From Chitinophaga pinensis (lineage in GTDB: Bacteria; Bacteroidota; Bacteroidia; B-17B0; Aurantibacillaceae): a stretch of 42,810 bases of DNA. This document shows, piece by piece, positions 32,685 to 42,046 of this stretch. Positions within the stretch are counted from its first letter, which is position 1. Every line of letters begins with the position of its first letter. The notes under the pieces were generated by a model. It did not search any database. It saw only the letters and a program-made list of their open reading frames with translations, and was not told the origin of the DNA. The stretch is taken from assembly GCA_945887955.1 (NCBI GenBank), contig CAMCZO010000011.1, positions 1 to 42,810 on the forward strand. Reading direction: 5' to 3'. The translations under genes and the position numbers were made by a program.

Positions 32685-35138
32685 TTAAAAATCAAATTTT
32701 ACATAAAACAAAGGGAGTCTACCTAGTTGGTAATTTTCTGCCCAAGGCTCTTTATTTAATCGGTTAGCAGGGTCGGGAGAATAACTCAAGGCCAATATAT
32801 TTTTGGTATTTAAAATGTTTACTAAATCTAAAGCTATTTCTGTTCCTATTTTTTTTCCATTTATTTTATATGAAATTCTAAGATCAAGCCTGTTATATGC
32901 AGGAAATTGAAGTGTATTTACACTATCGTCTTTAGCTACAATATCCATTACGGCATTACTAGCCGATAAATTAACAGGTGAATAGCGCTTTCCGCCACCA
33001 TAGGTAAATTTTGTGCCAAGACTTAAACTATTTTTTTTGTTTTTTCCAATTGAATACTCTAAGCCTCCTAAAAAATTACACATATAATTTCCATTAAAAT
33101 CTGTATTTGCAGTTTTACCATTACTAGCTTTGTATTTACTTTCAAATAAACTTCCGCTTAACATAAAAAAATAATGCTTGTAATAAAGTTTTTCAAGGGT
33201 TAATTCTAATCCATAATTATAGCCTGTACCAGTATTTTGCATTGTATAAATAGGAAAAAATCTTGTAAAAGTAGCCCCTCTATTAATTGCAGACACACTA
33301 GACGGAACTTGATAAACTGCTACATTCCAAAGATATTGATAGTATAATTCGGTTTTTAATTTAAAATGACTTGTTACAAAATAATCATAACCCAAAACAA
33401 GGTGTTGACTTTTACTAAAATCTAAATCTTTGTTTGACTGTTCTTGGATAGTATTTATTGTAGGCTTATTATCTTGGATAATAGAATCTGGAATTGCAAA
33501 ATATAAGTACGTGGATTGCATCTGACTATGAATACCATATGATAAGTTTAGCATGTGTTTAGAAGAAATTTGATGTCTTAAACTAACTCTAGGCTCAAAA
33601 ACAAATTTATTGTTTAGAGTTAAAAGTTGAGAAAAAACACCTGTATTTAAACTAGTTTTATCGTTAAATTTATGTACAAAATTGAGGTACGGTTGAATTA
33701 AATAAAAATTTTCCTTTGAATCAATCCGCGCTTTAAATTTTTTATTAATAATAGATGTTGGCGCTGTATCATAAGCAGAAATTAATTTTAAAGAATCGTT
33801 AAAATTAACGTCGATTCTATTAACAAATACTCCTAATTTGATGCTGTTTTTTGAATTTAGTTTTGATTTAATAAACCAGGCTAATGTTGATTTATTTTCA
33901 GCAAAATCGTAATTTAAAATGTGAGGTAAAGTATCGTTAGGTTTAAAGTTTTTATCTCTAATAACTATATAATGATTTGAACCTACTGATTGGGCTGCAA
34001 AAGCAAGGCTAGTTTTCATGATCGTTCGACTATTAAGTGTATAAACATGATTTAATATGCCAACACCCATATTAGTTGTAAAATATTGATCACGGTTTTG
34101 ATCGCCATAAAGTTCTTTTGGACGTTCTTTAATTTTGCTTAAAACGATGGCAATATTACTTAAACCACCAATGGCATTAAAGCTAAACACGCCTATTTTT
34201 TTTGTAGGAAAATTGAGTCGAATTCCAATGTCTTGATAATTTGGAATTGCACTTGTGCCTAAATTAATATTAAAACTTCCAAAAAGAGCTAAGGTTGAAT
34301 AGCGATAAGAAACTAAATAACTTGCTCCTGATTTTTTACTGATTGGGCCTTCAAGAGCTAATTCGGTTCCTAAAATTCCTAATTGAAACGTTCGTTCATG
34401 CTTTTCATTATTCCCATTTCTCATTTTTAAATCGAATACCCCACCTAAGGCATTTCCATAATTAGCAGGAAAAGCACCAGTATAAAATTCGCTATTTGAC
34501 AAATACTTATTATTAATTATACTTTGAGGCCCTCCTGCAGAGCCGGCAACGGCGAAATGATTAGGATTTGGAATATCAATGTCTTCTAAACGCCATAATA
34601 AACCAGCGGGGCTATTTCCTCTAATAACAATATCGTTGCGTGAATCGTTGGTTCCTTGAACACCTGCAAAATTTTGAGCCATTCGAGCGGGATCTTGACG
34701 AGAACCTGCATATCTTTCAGTTTCTTCGATACTAAAAGATTTCATATTGGCCATTTGCATGGTGTTTACTAAATCTTTTTCTGAAGAGGCTTTTACTTCG
34801 ACCTCATCCATTTTTATTGCATTTTCTTCTAACTCAACATTAATTACCATTTCTTTTCCAGAAGTAATAATTATATCGTTTATGGGAATTGTTTTATATG
34901 AAGAAAAAGAATATAAAAAAGACTGCCGACCAACAGGTACGTTAATAAATTTATAAAATCCATCATTATTCGCTACAACAATACTTTGTGATCCAATCAC
35001 TTTTAATTGAACAATAGCACCAGGGAGGCCAATTCCAGTTTCTTTGTCTACTACCCTTCCCTTAACAGTTTGAAGAACTTGAGATAAAAGTATTTGATTT
35101 AAAAATAAAAATAAAATAAAAAAAAATCTTAAAATCAT
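32685..35138 (-). CDS. TonB-dependent outer-membrane receptor
   Basis: 817 residues. A signal peptide (residues 1-19) precedes a carboxypeptidase-regulatory-like domain (about 23-110: VKGRVVDKETGIGLPGAIVQ). A plug follows (DPARMAQNFAGVQGTNDSRN, DIVIRGNSPAGLLWRLEDID), then a 22-strand-type barrel ending GRLPLFYVKFDF, with terminal Phe as usual for outer-membrane proteins. The substrate is unknown; no SusD partner is adjacent. It would be energised by TonB-ExbBD, whose genes lie 3 kb away. Only 19 bp separate it from the saccharopine reductase gene downstream. Confidence 0.93.
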   Translation of the reverse strand: MILRFFFILFLFLNQILLSQVLQTVKGRVVDKETGIGLPGAIVQLKVIGSQSIVVANNDGFYKFINVPVGRQSFLYSFSSYKTIPINDIIITSGKEMVINVELEENAIKMDEVEVKASSEKDLVNTMQMANMKSFSIEETERYAGSRQDPARMAQNFAGVQGTNDSRNDIVIRGNSPAGLLWRLEDIDIPNPNHFAVAGSAGGPQSIINNKYLSNSEFYTGAFPANYGNALGGVFDLKMRNGNNEKHERTFQLGILGTELALEGPISKKSGASYLVSYRYSTLALFGSFNINLGTSAIPNYQDIGIRLNFPTKKIGVFSFNAIGGLSNIAIVLSKIKERPKELYGDQNRDQYFTTNMGVGILNHVYTLNSRTIMKTSLAFAAQSVGSNHYIVIRDKNFKPNDTLPHILNYDFAENKSTLAWFIKSKLNSKNSIKLGVFVNRIDVNFNDSLKLISAYDTAPTSIINKKFKARIDSKENFYLIQPYLNFVHKFNDKTSLNTGVFSQLLTLNNKFVFEPRVSLRHQISSKHMLNLSYGIHSQMQSTYLYFAIPDSIIQDNKPTINTIQEQSNKDLDFSKSQHLVLGYDYFVTSHFKLKTELYYQYLWNVAVYQVPSSVSAINRGATFTRFFPIYTMQNTGTGYNYGLELTLEKLYYKHYFFMLSGSLFESKYKASNGKTANTDFNGNYMCNFLGGLEYSIGKNKKNSLSLGTKFTYGGGKRYSPVNLSASNAVMDIVAKDDSVNTLQFPAYNRLDLRISYKINGKKIGTEIALDLVNILNTKNILALSYSPDPANRLNKEPWAENYQLGRLPLFYVKFDF

Positions 35139-35212
35139 AAATTTAATTTGATTATGATAAGAGTTAAAAGAATCATATCAGATAAAAATCATTTTAGCCG
35201 AAAATAAAATAA

Positions 35213-36685
35213 TTATTTATTAATTTGTTTTATTTTAAGATACTTTCTAGACCCTAATCCATTGCTTTTCATACGATTTAAAATCATTAAATTAGAAGTT
35301 TTGACATTATATTTTTTTGCAATACGACTAAGAGTCTCTCCCTTTTTTACTTTATGATAATAATAAATTTTAGAAGTATTTTTTTTAGCTTGTAATTTTA
35401 CAGAAGTATCTACATTATTTGATTTTATTACCTCTAATTTTGGAGTTACGTTATTTTGTTCACGAACATAAATTACTAATCGCTTTCCAGGCTTTAAACC
35501 TCGTTTTCCAATATAATTCCAAGATTTTATATCCTGGATTCTTACTCCATATCTTCTGGCTAAATCGCTTAATTTTTCGCCATATTTCAAAACATGATTT
35601 ATTTTTGATTGAACAATAGGTTCAACAACAATACTTTCTTTTTTTTGTGCATGAATTGCTGCATAAATATCTATTTCATTATTCAAGAAATAAGCAATTT
35701 TTTTCTTAGGTAAGCACAAAGCATTTCCTCCTGAAGGAATGATATTTTTTCGATATTGAGGATTAAAATATAAAATTTCCTCATTAGAAATATCTAAAGC
35801 TTGAGAAATTTGATCAAATGACATTTGTTCTTTTACAACTACTGTATCTACTTCAAAATATGTTTTTCGAGGTAAAGCAGCATAGATATTATGATCATCG
35901 GCATAGTTCATAGCATAATTAGCGGCAATAAACGCTGGAACATAACTTTGAGTTTCCAAAGGTAAATATGGTCTAATTTCCCAATATGTTTTCTTTCCTC
36001 CGCTTCTTCTAATTGCCTTACTTATAGTTCCTGGTCCCGCGTTATAAGCAGCTAAAACCATTTGCCAGTCGTTAAACATAGAATATAAAGATTTTAAATA
36101 TTCAGCGGCCGCAACTGTGGCCTTATAGGGGTTACAGCGCTCGTCGATATATGAATCAACTTTTAACCCAAACATTTTACCAGTTGGATACATAAATTGC
36201 CAGAGTCCAGTAGCTCCGGCTCCAGAACGAGCATAAGGTATAAGGGCACTTTCAATTACCGCTAAATGTTTTAATTCTAAGGGGATATTATATTTATCTA
36301 AAACTTCTTCAAACATTGGATAATATAATTGAGAAACGCCCATCATTCTACTGAGACTTTCTCTTTTTCTATACATATATAAATTAATAAATGTTTTTAC
36401 ATGTTCATTATAAACTAAATCAAAAGGAGATAATACATCTAATTTAGCTAAACGAGATTGGTAAGCATAATCATCTAAAATTGGTATACTATCTATAGTA
36501 TATTTATACTTATTGTTTTTTGGGAAAACAGGTTTAGAAAAAGCGTTTTCAAACATTTTTTGTGAAGACAAGCTGTCTAGCATATCTGCAATTGGATGCT
36601 CAATTTTAAAAGTTTGAGATTTAATTGATCCAATAAATAATAATAAGACGATGGTGCTTTTTTTTCTAAATAATTTCATATTCAT
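35213..36685 (-). CDS. MltD-like lytic transglycosylase with two LysM domains
   Basis: The 490-residue protein has a signal peptide (LLLFIGSIKSQ) and an SLT-type catalytic domain: LAVIESALIPYARSGAGATG (catalytic Glu145), LWQFMYPTGKMFGL and AAYNAGPGTI. Two LysM domains follow, at about 365-408 (YGEKLSDLARRYGV) and 443-488 (VKKGETLSRIAKKYNV). It cleaves peptidoglycan glycan strands to anhydromuropeptides. Start ATG 36685 or the ATG six bases below. Confidence 0.93.
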   Translation of the reverse strand: MNMKLFRKKSTIVLLLFIGSIKSQTFKIEHPIADMLDSLSSQKMFENAFSKPVFPKNNKYKYTIDSIPILDDYAYQSRLAKLDVLSPFDLVYNEHVKTFINLYMYRKRESLSRMMGVSQLYYPMFEEVLDKYNIPLELKHLAVIESALIPYARSGAGATGLWQFMYPTGKMFGLKVDSYIDERCNPYKATVAAAEYLKSLYSMFNDWQMVLAAYNAGPGTISKAIRRSGGKKTYWEIRPYLPLETQSYVPAFIAANYAMNYADDHNIYAALPRKTYFEVDTVVVKEQMSFDQISQALDISNEEILYFNPQYRKNIIPSGGNALCLPKKKIAYFLNNEIDIYAAIHAQKKESIVVEPIVQSKINHVLKYGEKLSDLARRYGVRIQDIKSWNYIGKRGLKPGKRLVIYVREQNNVTPKLEVIKSNNVDTSVKLQAKKNTSKIYYYHKVKKGETLSRIAKKYNVKTSNLMILNRMKSNGLGSRKYLKIKQINK

Positions 36686-36826
36686 CTAATTTAAATTTAT
36701 AAAAATGGAATGTAACAATACTTTCAATAAAAAATAAATTAATTAAAATAAAAAAAGTTAAAATAAACCATAAAACAATTATATACATAAATATTCATAA
36801 TAAAACAACTGGATAAATTAAATTTT

Positions 36827-36834
36827 TAACTTTG
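36827..36834 (+). promoter_or_regulatory. Candidate -7 element of the 36839 gene
   Basis: TAACTTTG ends five bases before a GTG start, consistent with a leaderless mRNA. Confidence 0.45.
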
Positions 36835-36838
36835 CATT

Positions 36839-37261
36839 GTGAGAAACGAAGAAAAAATAGAAATCCCATTAATTAATATTGAACGTAGCACATTATTAAT
36901 AATTACATCTTTTTTATTTAGTTCAATTATCCTCTTAATAGGATATAAAGTTTTAATAGATTTTAATCCATTTGGTTTTTTAATCATGATTCCTGGATTT
37001 TTTATGGCTTTTCAGAGTTTATGGATTGTTTTACATCCTTTTACACTAATATTTGCAGATAGATTTGAAATAAAACAATCGCTTTTTAGAAATAAGATTC
37101 GTTATTTTATAGATATCAAACAAGTAACACAAAACTCCAATGGCAAGCTATATATTACTTTTAATGATGATGAAATTGAAAAATTAAATTTATTCGGTAT
37201 TAAAAAAAATCATAAACAATTACTGAAATCAGAAATAGAAAAGGCGATTTCCCCTAAATAG
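36839..37261 (+). CDS. Small membrane protein, PH-like
   Basis: 140 residues, GTG start. Two hydrophobic helices (about 17-38 and 45-70) are followed by a hydrophilic beta-rich tail (FEIKQSLFRNKIRYFIDIKQVTQN). The layout resembles bacterial membrane proteins with a PH-like domain. No known function. It precedes the exbB operon but has its own promoter motif. Confidence 0.55.
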   Translation: MRNEEKIEIPLINIERSTLLIITSFLFSSIILLIGYKVLIDFNPFGFLIMIPGFFMAFQSLWIVLHPFTLIFADRFEIKQSLFRNKIRYFIDIKQVTQNSNGKLYITFNDDEIEKLNLFGIKKNHKQLLKSEIEKAISPK

Positions 37262-37340
37262 CCTGCTGATAATAGAAAACACCAACTAATTTTCCGAATT
37301 AAATACCTAATAAACATTCTAGTGTTTAAAATCAAAAAAT

Positions 37341-37348
37341 TAGCTTTG
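37341..37348 (+). promoter_or_regulatory. Candidate -7 element of the exbB operon
   Basis: TAGCTTTG fits TAnnTTTG, about 48 bp upstream of the exbB ATG. Confidence 0.45.
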
Positions 37349-37395
37349 ATTATAGATTAATTAATAGATTAAATTCGTATCAAAACCTTAAAGCA

Positions 37396-38136
37396 ATGAT
37401 ATACTTTATTCTAAAAATAGGGGCTGTTTTAAATATAGCCGAAACAAAAGATTCATTAATCGATACCATAAAAACTGGTATTCAAACTATTGAGACGAGT
37501 CCTCAAATCACAGAAACTAAAATTTCTCTGATTACAATGATTGCTAAAGGTGGGCCCATAATGTATCCTTTAGCTTTATTACTTTTAATATCAATTTACA
37601 TTTTAGTAGAGCGGTTGCTAGTATTAGGTAAAGCCAGTAAAATAAATAAGGAGTTATTGCAAAGCATAAAAGAAATGATAAATACAGGTAATTTGTCCAA
37701 TGCGATAAGCATGTGTAAAAATATTAATACACCAGAAAGTACCATGTTAGAACAAGGTATTTCAAGAATTGGGCAACCAATTACAGAAATAAGAACAGCC
37801 ATGGACAAAAGTGGAGCGAATGAAATTGCTAAACTAGAAAAAAATTTAAATGTGCTAAATATTATTGGAAGAATAGCTCCTATGTTTGGTTTTATTGGAA
37901 CTATAATAGGAGTTATTACAATTTTTTACGACATCTCTTTAGCTAAAACGGTTGAAATAGAAGTAATTTCAAAAGGCTTATACCAAAAAATGATTACCTC
38001 TGCAGGAGGATTAGTTGTTGGGGTAATCGCTTTTGTTTGCTATCATTGGTTAAACTCTCGAATAGACAAATTGGCAAATCGGATGGAAGATACTCAAATA
38101 AAATTTTTAGATATTTTAAATGAACCAATTAAATAA
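37396..38136 (+). CDS. exbB: ExbB/TolQ-type proton channel subunit
   Basis: This 246-residue protein has three membrane helices: about 53-74, 150-175 and 198-220. NVLNIIGRIAPMFGFIGTIIGVITIF and KMITSAGGLVVGVIAFVCYHWL are the MotA/TolQ/ExbB signature. ExbB forms a pentameric channel that uses the proton gradient to energise TonB. The N-terminal extension (residues 1-50) is longer than in E. coli. First gene of the exbB-exbD-tonB set. Confidence 0.93.
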   Translation: MIYFILKIGAVLNIAETKDSLIDTIKTGIQTIETSPQITETKISLITMIAKGGPIMYPLALLLLISIYILVERLLVLGKASKINKELLQSIKEMINTGNLSNAISMCKNINTPESTMLEQGISRIGQPITEIRTAMDKSGANEIAKLEKNLNVLNIIGRIAPMFGFIGTIIGVITIFYDISLAKTVEIEVISKGLYQKMITSAGGLVVGVIAFVCYHWLNSRIDKLANRMEDTQIKFLDILNEPIK

Positions 38137-38194
38137 ATTGAAATCAAACACTTAATTAACTGATTAATTTAATTAATAATTTTTAATATAAATT

Positions 38195-38599
38195 ATGGCT
38201 TTACGAAAAAAACACAGGGATGCAGAAGTTAGTACAGATTCGTTAAACGATATTATGTTTTTTCTTTTACTATTCTTTTTAATACTTTCTACAATGGTAA
38301 GTCCAAATTCTATAAAAGTAAATCTACCAAAGTCAGACTCAAACGTTACTATAGAAAACACAAAAAAACCTATTCACGTGGCAATAACAAAAGATAAAAA
38401 ATACTTCGTAAATAGTATAGAAATTAATCTATCAAACTTAGAAAATGAAATTTCTAAACTCGCTTCAAAACAAACAGAGCCAACTGTTTTAATGCATTTA
38501 GATAAAGAATTATCAATTCAAGATGAGATTGATATTATGACTATTTGTTATAAATTAAAATGCAAAACTGTATTAGCCACAGCTCCTACAAATAAATAA
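38195..38599 (+). CDS. exbD: ExbD/TolR-type biopolymer transport protein
   Basis: 134 residues. DSLNDIMFFLLLFFLILSTM is a single membrane helix with Asp19, equivalent to the proton-carrying Asp of ExbD. A periplasmic domain follows. It lies 58 bp after exbB and 35 bp before the tonB-like gene, so co-transcription is likely. Confidence 0.92.
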   Translation: MALRKKHRDAEVSTDSLNDIMFFLLLFFLILSTMVSPNSIKVNLPKSDSNVTIENTKKPIHVAITKDKKYFVNSIEINLSNLENEISKLASKQTEPTVLMHLDKELSIQDEIDIMTICYKLKCKTVLATAPTNK

Positions 38600-38634
38600 A
38601 AGGGGCTATTTAGCTTGCTGTAAATACAAAAAAG

Positions 38635-39477
38635 ATGATCCTTACAAAATCAGAAGAATCGAAAAATCAAATTATTTCAGGGACAATTACTCTGATTATT
38701 TTTTTATTATTGCTTTTGTTTTTAATTTTTTATAATATGAGAACCCCTAATCCACCATTTCCTGAATCGGCAGGTGGAGGTGGACAGGAATTAGCTTTTG
38801 GAACAATGAATATGGGAAATGGAGATATTGAATATGGGTCTTTAGGAAGTGTAAACGATGTAATATCGAAGCCAAAAGAAGAAGAAAATCTATTAACCGA
38901 TGAAAATGGAGAATCAATAAACTTAAAAAAAGAAAAAATAAATAAAAACAGCACCGTAATTACTCCAGTTTTACCATCAGAAATAATTCAAGAAAAAACT
39001 GAGGCTCAGAAATTAGCAGAAAAATTTAAAAAAAATACAGGCAAAAACGGTGGTGGTATAGGAAATAATGAAGAAGCTGGAGAAAATGGTTCTCCAAACG
39101 GTAATCCTTTTAAAAATGGAACTGGTGGAGAAGGTAGCGGAAATGATAATGGAAATGGGAATGGGAATGGACCGGGCTCGGGTATTGGCAAAGGTGGTTT
39201 TGGCAGAGGTATTGGAATTGATTTAAAAGGGAGGGCGGTTGTTAAGCCACCAAAATTACCAAGTGATACTAAAGAAGAAGGTAAAGTGGTTGTTGAAATA
39301 ACAGTAGATAGCGAAGGGAATGTAATCGAAGCAAATCCGAATGGTAGAGGAACAACCACAAGCAGCGCTTTATTAAAAGCAAAAGCAAAACATGCTGCCT
39401 TAGCTACAAAATTTAATATTGATGGTAAATTTGAGGAGCAACAAGGAACTATTACCATCGTATTCTCATTTGAATAA
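38635..39477 (+). CDS. tonB: TonB-like energy transducer with Gly/Asn-rich linker
   Basis: The 280-residue protein has an N-terminal anchor helix (about 17-34), a long Gly/Asn-rich disordered linker (about 135-195, with NGNGNGNGPGSGIGKGGFG) and a C-terminal TonB domain: KEEGKVVVEITVDSEGNVIE ending GTITIVFSFE. It replaces the usual Pro/Lys linker with Gly/Asn, as in many Bacteroidota. It links ExbB-ExbD to receptors such as that at 32685-35138. Confidence 0.88.
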   Translation: MILTKSEESKNQIISGTITLIIFLLLLLFLIFYNMRTPNPPFPESAGGGGQELAFGTMNMGNGDIEYGSLGSVNDVISKPKEEENLLTDENGESINLKKEKINKNSTVITPVLPSEIIQEKTEAQKLAEKFKKNTGKNGGGIGNNEEAGENGSPNGNPFKNGTGGEGSGNDNGNGNGNGPGSGIGKGGFGRGIGIDLKGRAVVKPPKLPSDTKEEGKVVVEITVDSEGNVIEANPNGRGTTTSSALLKAKAKHAALATKFNIDGKFEEQQGTITIVFSFE

Positions 39478-39480
39478 AAC

Positions 39481-40821
39481 ATGCCTTATCAAGAAACGCT
39501 TGATTATTTATATTCGCGATTACCAATGTTTCAAAATATCGGAGCAGCTGCATATAAAGCCAATCTAGATAATACCTATAAAATATCTGAATTATTAGGT
39601 AAACCGCATTTAAAATTAAAATGTATACATGTAGCCGGAACCAATGGAAAAGGTTCTAGCAGTCATATGTTAGCAGCTATTCTTCAAAAATCAGGTTACA
39701 AAACTGGATTATACACCTCGCCGCATTTAATTGATTTTAGAGAGCGAATTAAAATAAATGGTACAATAATTCCTAAAAAATATGTAACCAAATTTGTAGA
39801 AAAATATAAGGTTAGTTTTGAAAAGATTGAACCAAGTTTTTTTGAATGGACTGTATGCTTAGCATTTGATTATTTTGTAGCTGAAGAAGTAGATGTTGCC
39901 ATTATTGAAGTTGGATTAGGTGGAAGATTAGATTCTACCAATATCATCAAACCAAAAGCTTGTCTAATTACAAATATTAGCTATGATCACAGCAATTTAT
40001 TAGGCAATACACTTGAAAAAATTGCTTTTGAAAAAGCAGGGATTATAAAAGCTAGAGTTCCTATAGTAATAAGCGAATTTCAAAGCGTTACTGCGCCAAT
40101 ATTTATTAAATCATCAAAAAAATTAAAATGTGTAATTGAATTTGGAAATAAAAATTATAAACTACTTAATTACAAAAAAAAGAATGGATTATTACATGCA
40201 ACTATTTTAAATGTAAAAAAAGATAGCACAGATTTATATAAATTAGATTTAACTGGAACTTATCAATTAAAAAATTTATTAGGTGTTTTAAATCTGTTAG
40301 ATCATTTAGAAAAAGCAGATTTTTCCATTTCTATTGATCATATAAAAGGTGCCTTGAAACAAACCATTAAATTAAACGGATTGATGGGTAGATGGCAAAA
40401 ATTGGGTGATAAACCTTTAATAATAGCAGATACAGGGCATAACGAAGATGGAATAAAACAAGTCGTTGAAAATTTAAGACAAGTCACATACTCCAATCTT
40501 CATTTTGTTTTTGGTGTTGTAAATGATAAAGACATTACTAAAATTTTAAATTTACTTCCTAAAAATGCATACTATTACTTTGTAAGAGCAAATGTTAAAA
40601 GAGCTTTAGATGAAAATGAATTAAAGCTGAAGGGAAATAAACTAAAACTAAAAGGAGAAGCCTATTCTACTGTGAAATTAGGAATAGAATCGGCTAAAAA
40701 ATCGGCTAAAAAAAATGATTTGATTTTTATAGGAGGAAGTACATTTGTAGTTGCAGATGCATTAGTTTTATTTAATTTAAAATCAAATAAGTCAAAAATC
40801 CTGAGAGGTAGCCTAAAATAG
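39481..40821 (+). CDS. folC: Folylpolyglutamate synthase / dihydrofolate synthase
   Basis: The 446-residue enzyme has the P-loop GTNGKGSSSHMLAAIL, IEVGLGGRLDSTNII, YDHSNLLGNTLEKIAFEKAGI and DTGHNEDGI, hallmarks of the Mur-ligase-like FolC family. It adds glutamate to folates. It starts three bases after the tonB-like stop, so it ends this operon. The last 50 bp overlap the convergent nhaD gene. Confidence 0.95.
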   Translation: MPYQETLDYLYSRLPMFQNIGAAAYKANLDNTYKISELLGKPHLKLKCIHVAGTNGKGSSSHMLAAILQKSGYKTGLYTSPHLIDFRERIKINGTIIPKKYVTKFVEKYKVSFEKIEPSFFEWTVCLAFDYFVAEEVDVAIIEVGLGGRLDSTNIIKPKACLITNISYDHSNLLGNTLEKIAFEKAGIIKARVPIVISEFQSVTAPIFIKSSKKLKCVIEFGNKNYKLLNYKKKNGLLHATILNVKKDSTDLYKLDLTGTYQLKNLLGVLNLLDHLEKADFSISIDHIKGALKQTIKLNGLMGRWQKLGDKPLIIADTGHNEDGIKQVVENLRQVTYSNLHFVFGVVNDKDITKILNLLPKNAYYYFVRANVKRALDENELKLKGNKLKLKGEAYSTVKLGIESAKKSAKKNDLIFIGGSTFVVADALVLFNLKSNKSKILRGSLK

Positions 40822-42046
40822 CTAAGAAGGAAATATATTTTAAGTACCATCTGAAACTTATTTTTTCAATCCCCATTGCAACAACACCAGCGGCAGAACC
40901 AATAATTAAAATACTTCCACCAGTTCCACTACAATAGGCAAGTAAATGCCAAAAAGAACTATCCGAAGCATGATCTTTTAAACTATACATGCCTTGATAT
41001 GCAGCTACTAATGGAACATTATCTATTATAGCAGAAATTAAACCAGTGAATAATAAAACCAAATTCTGATTTGATATTGAAGCATTTATATTTAATGCGA
41101 TAGAAGATAATAAACCACACGTTTCTAAAGACGAAATACTTAATAAAATTCCTAAAAAAAATAAAATACTAGGAGTATCAATATTTCTTAAAGCAAAAGC
41201 TACTGAGTGATTATTTTTATCAACATCGTCACGCCGCCTATTTTTAATTTCTGTAATACACCACAATAATCCCAAACCGAATAGCATTCCCATAAATGGG
41301 GGTAAATTAAAGATAAATTTAAACAACGGAACAGCTAATAATATAAATAATCCAGCTATTAAAATAAATAAAGCTCCTGATCGATTTGAACTTGAAATAA
41401 TTACTTTATTAATTAATATATTAGAAAATAGCTTTTGTTTATGAATGATAAAATATATAATAAATAGTGGGACAATTAAATTAATTAAACTGGGTAAAAA
41501 TAAAGATGAAATTAAAAGATTAGAACTAGTTTGACCTCCGATCCAAAGCATAGTTGTAGTAACATCACCAATAGGACTCCAAGCGCCACCTGCATTAGCA
41601 GAAATTATAATAAGACCTACAAAATACAAACGCAATTTGCCCTCGGGTAATAATTTTCTAATTACTGAAACAATTAAAATTGTACTTGTTAAATTATCTA
41701 AGACCGCTGATAAAAAAAACGTCATAAATCCTATTATCAAAATTAAATACACAGGTTTAACATCAATTAATTTTTGGGTAATTACATCAAATCCATTATG
41801 GGCATCTATTAATTCAACGATGGTCATAGCTCCCATTAGAAAAAATAAAACACTTGCGATTTCAGAAATATGAAACCCTAATTGAGTATTCAAATTAATA
41901 GGGTCGGAAGAAAAAGTCATAACAAAAATCCAACTTAATACGCCAGAGAATATAGCAACAGCTGATTTATTAATTTTAACAATCTGTTCGAGTGCAATAA
42001 ATGAATAAGAAATAATAAAAAGACTAATTAATACTATTTTAAGCAT
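40772..42046 (-). CDS. nhaD: NhaD-type sodium:proton antiporter
   Basis: A 424-residue protein with about 11-12 membrane helices. AGGAWSPIGDVTTTMLWIGG and SAIIDNVPLVAAYQGMYSL are conserved blocks of the NhaD family, as is LGYLSGFLTYLIL at the C-terminus. It exports Na+ for protons, supporting pH and salt balance. Its ATG overlaps the 3' end of the upstream binding-protein-like gene by 8 bp, suggesting co-transcription. The stop lies inside folC on the other strand. Confidence 0.9.
   Translation of the reverse strand: MLKIVLISLFIISYSFIALEQIVKINKSAVAIFSGVLSWIFVMTFSSDPINLNTQLGFHISEIASVLFFLMGAMTIVELIDAHNGFDVITQKLIDVKPVYLILIIGFMTFFLSAVLDNLTSTILIVSVIRKLLPEGKLRLYFVGLIIISANAGGAWSPIGDVTTTMLWIGGQTSSNLLISSLFLPSLINLIVPLFIIYFIIHKQKLFSNILINKVIISSSNRSGALFILIAGLFILLAVPLFKFIFNLPPFMGMLFGLGLLWCITEIKNRRRDDVDKNNHSVAFALRNIDTPSILFFLGILLSISSLETCGLLSSIALNINASISNQNLVLLFTGLISAIIDNVPLVAAYQGMYSLKDHASDSSFWHLLAYCSGTGGSILIIGSAAGVVAMGIEKISFRWYLKYISFLAILGYLSGFLTYLILN

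Noticed and set aside
39120..39200. ggaaatgggaatggg short repeats as a possible microsatellite
   Set aside because: They encode the Gly/Asn linker of the TonB-like protein and are explained by it.
39006..39482. Minus-strand 158-codon proline-rich ORF
   Set aside because: It is the complement of the Gly/Asn-rich linker and domain of the TonB-like gene.
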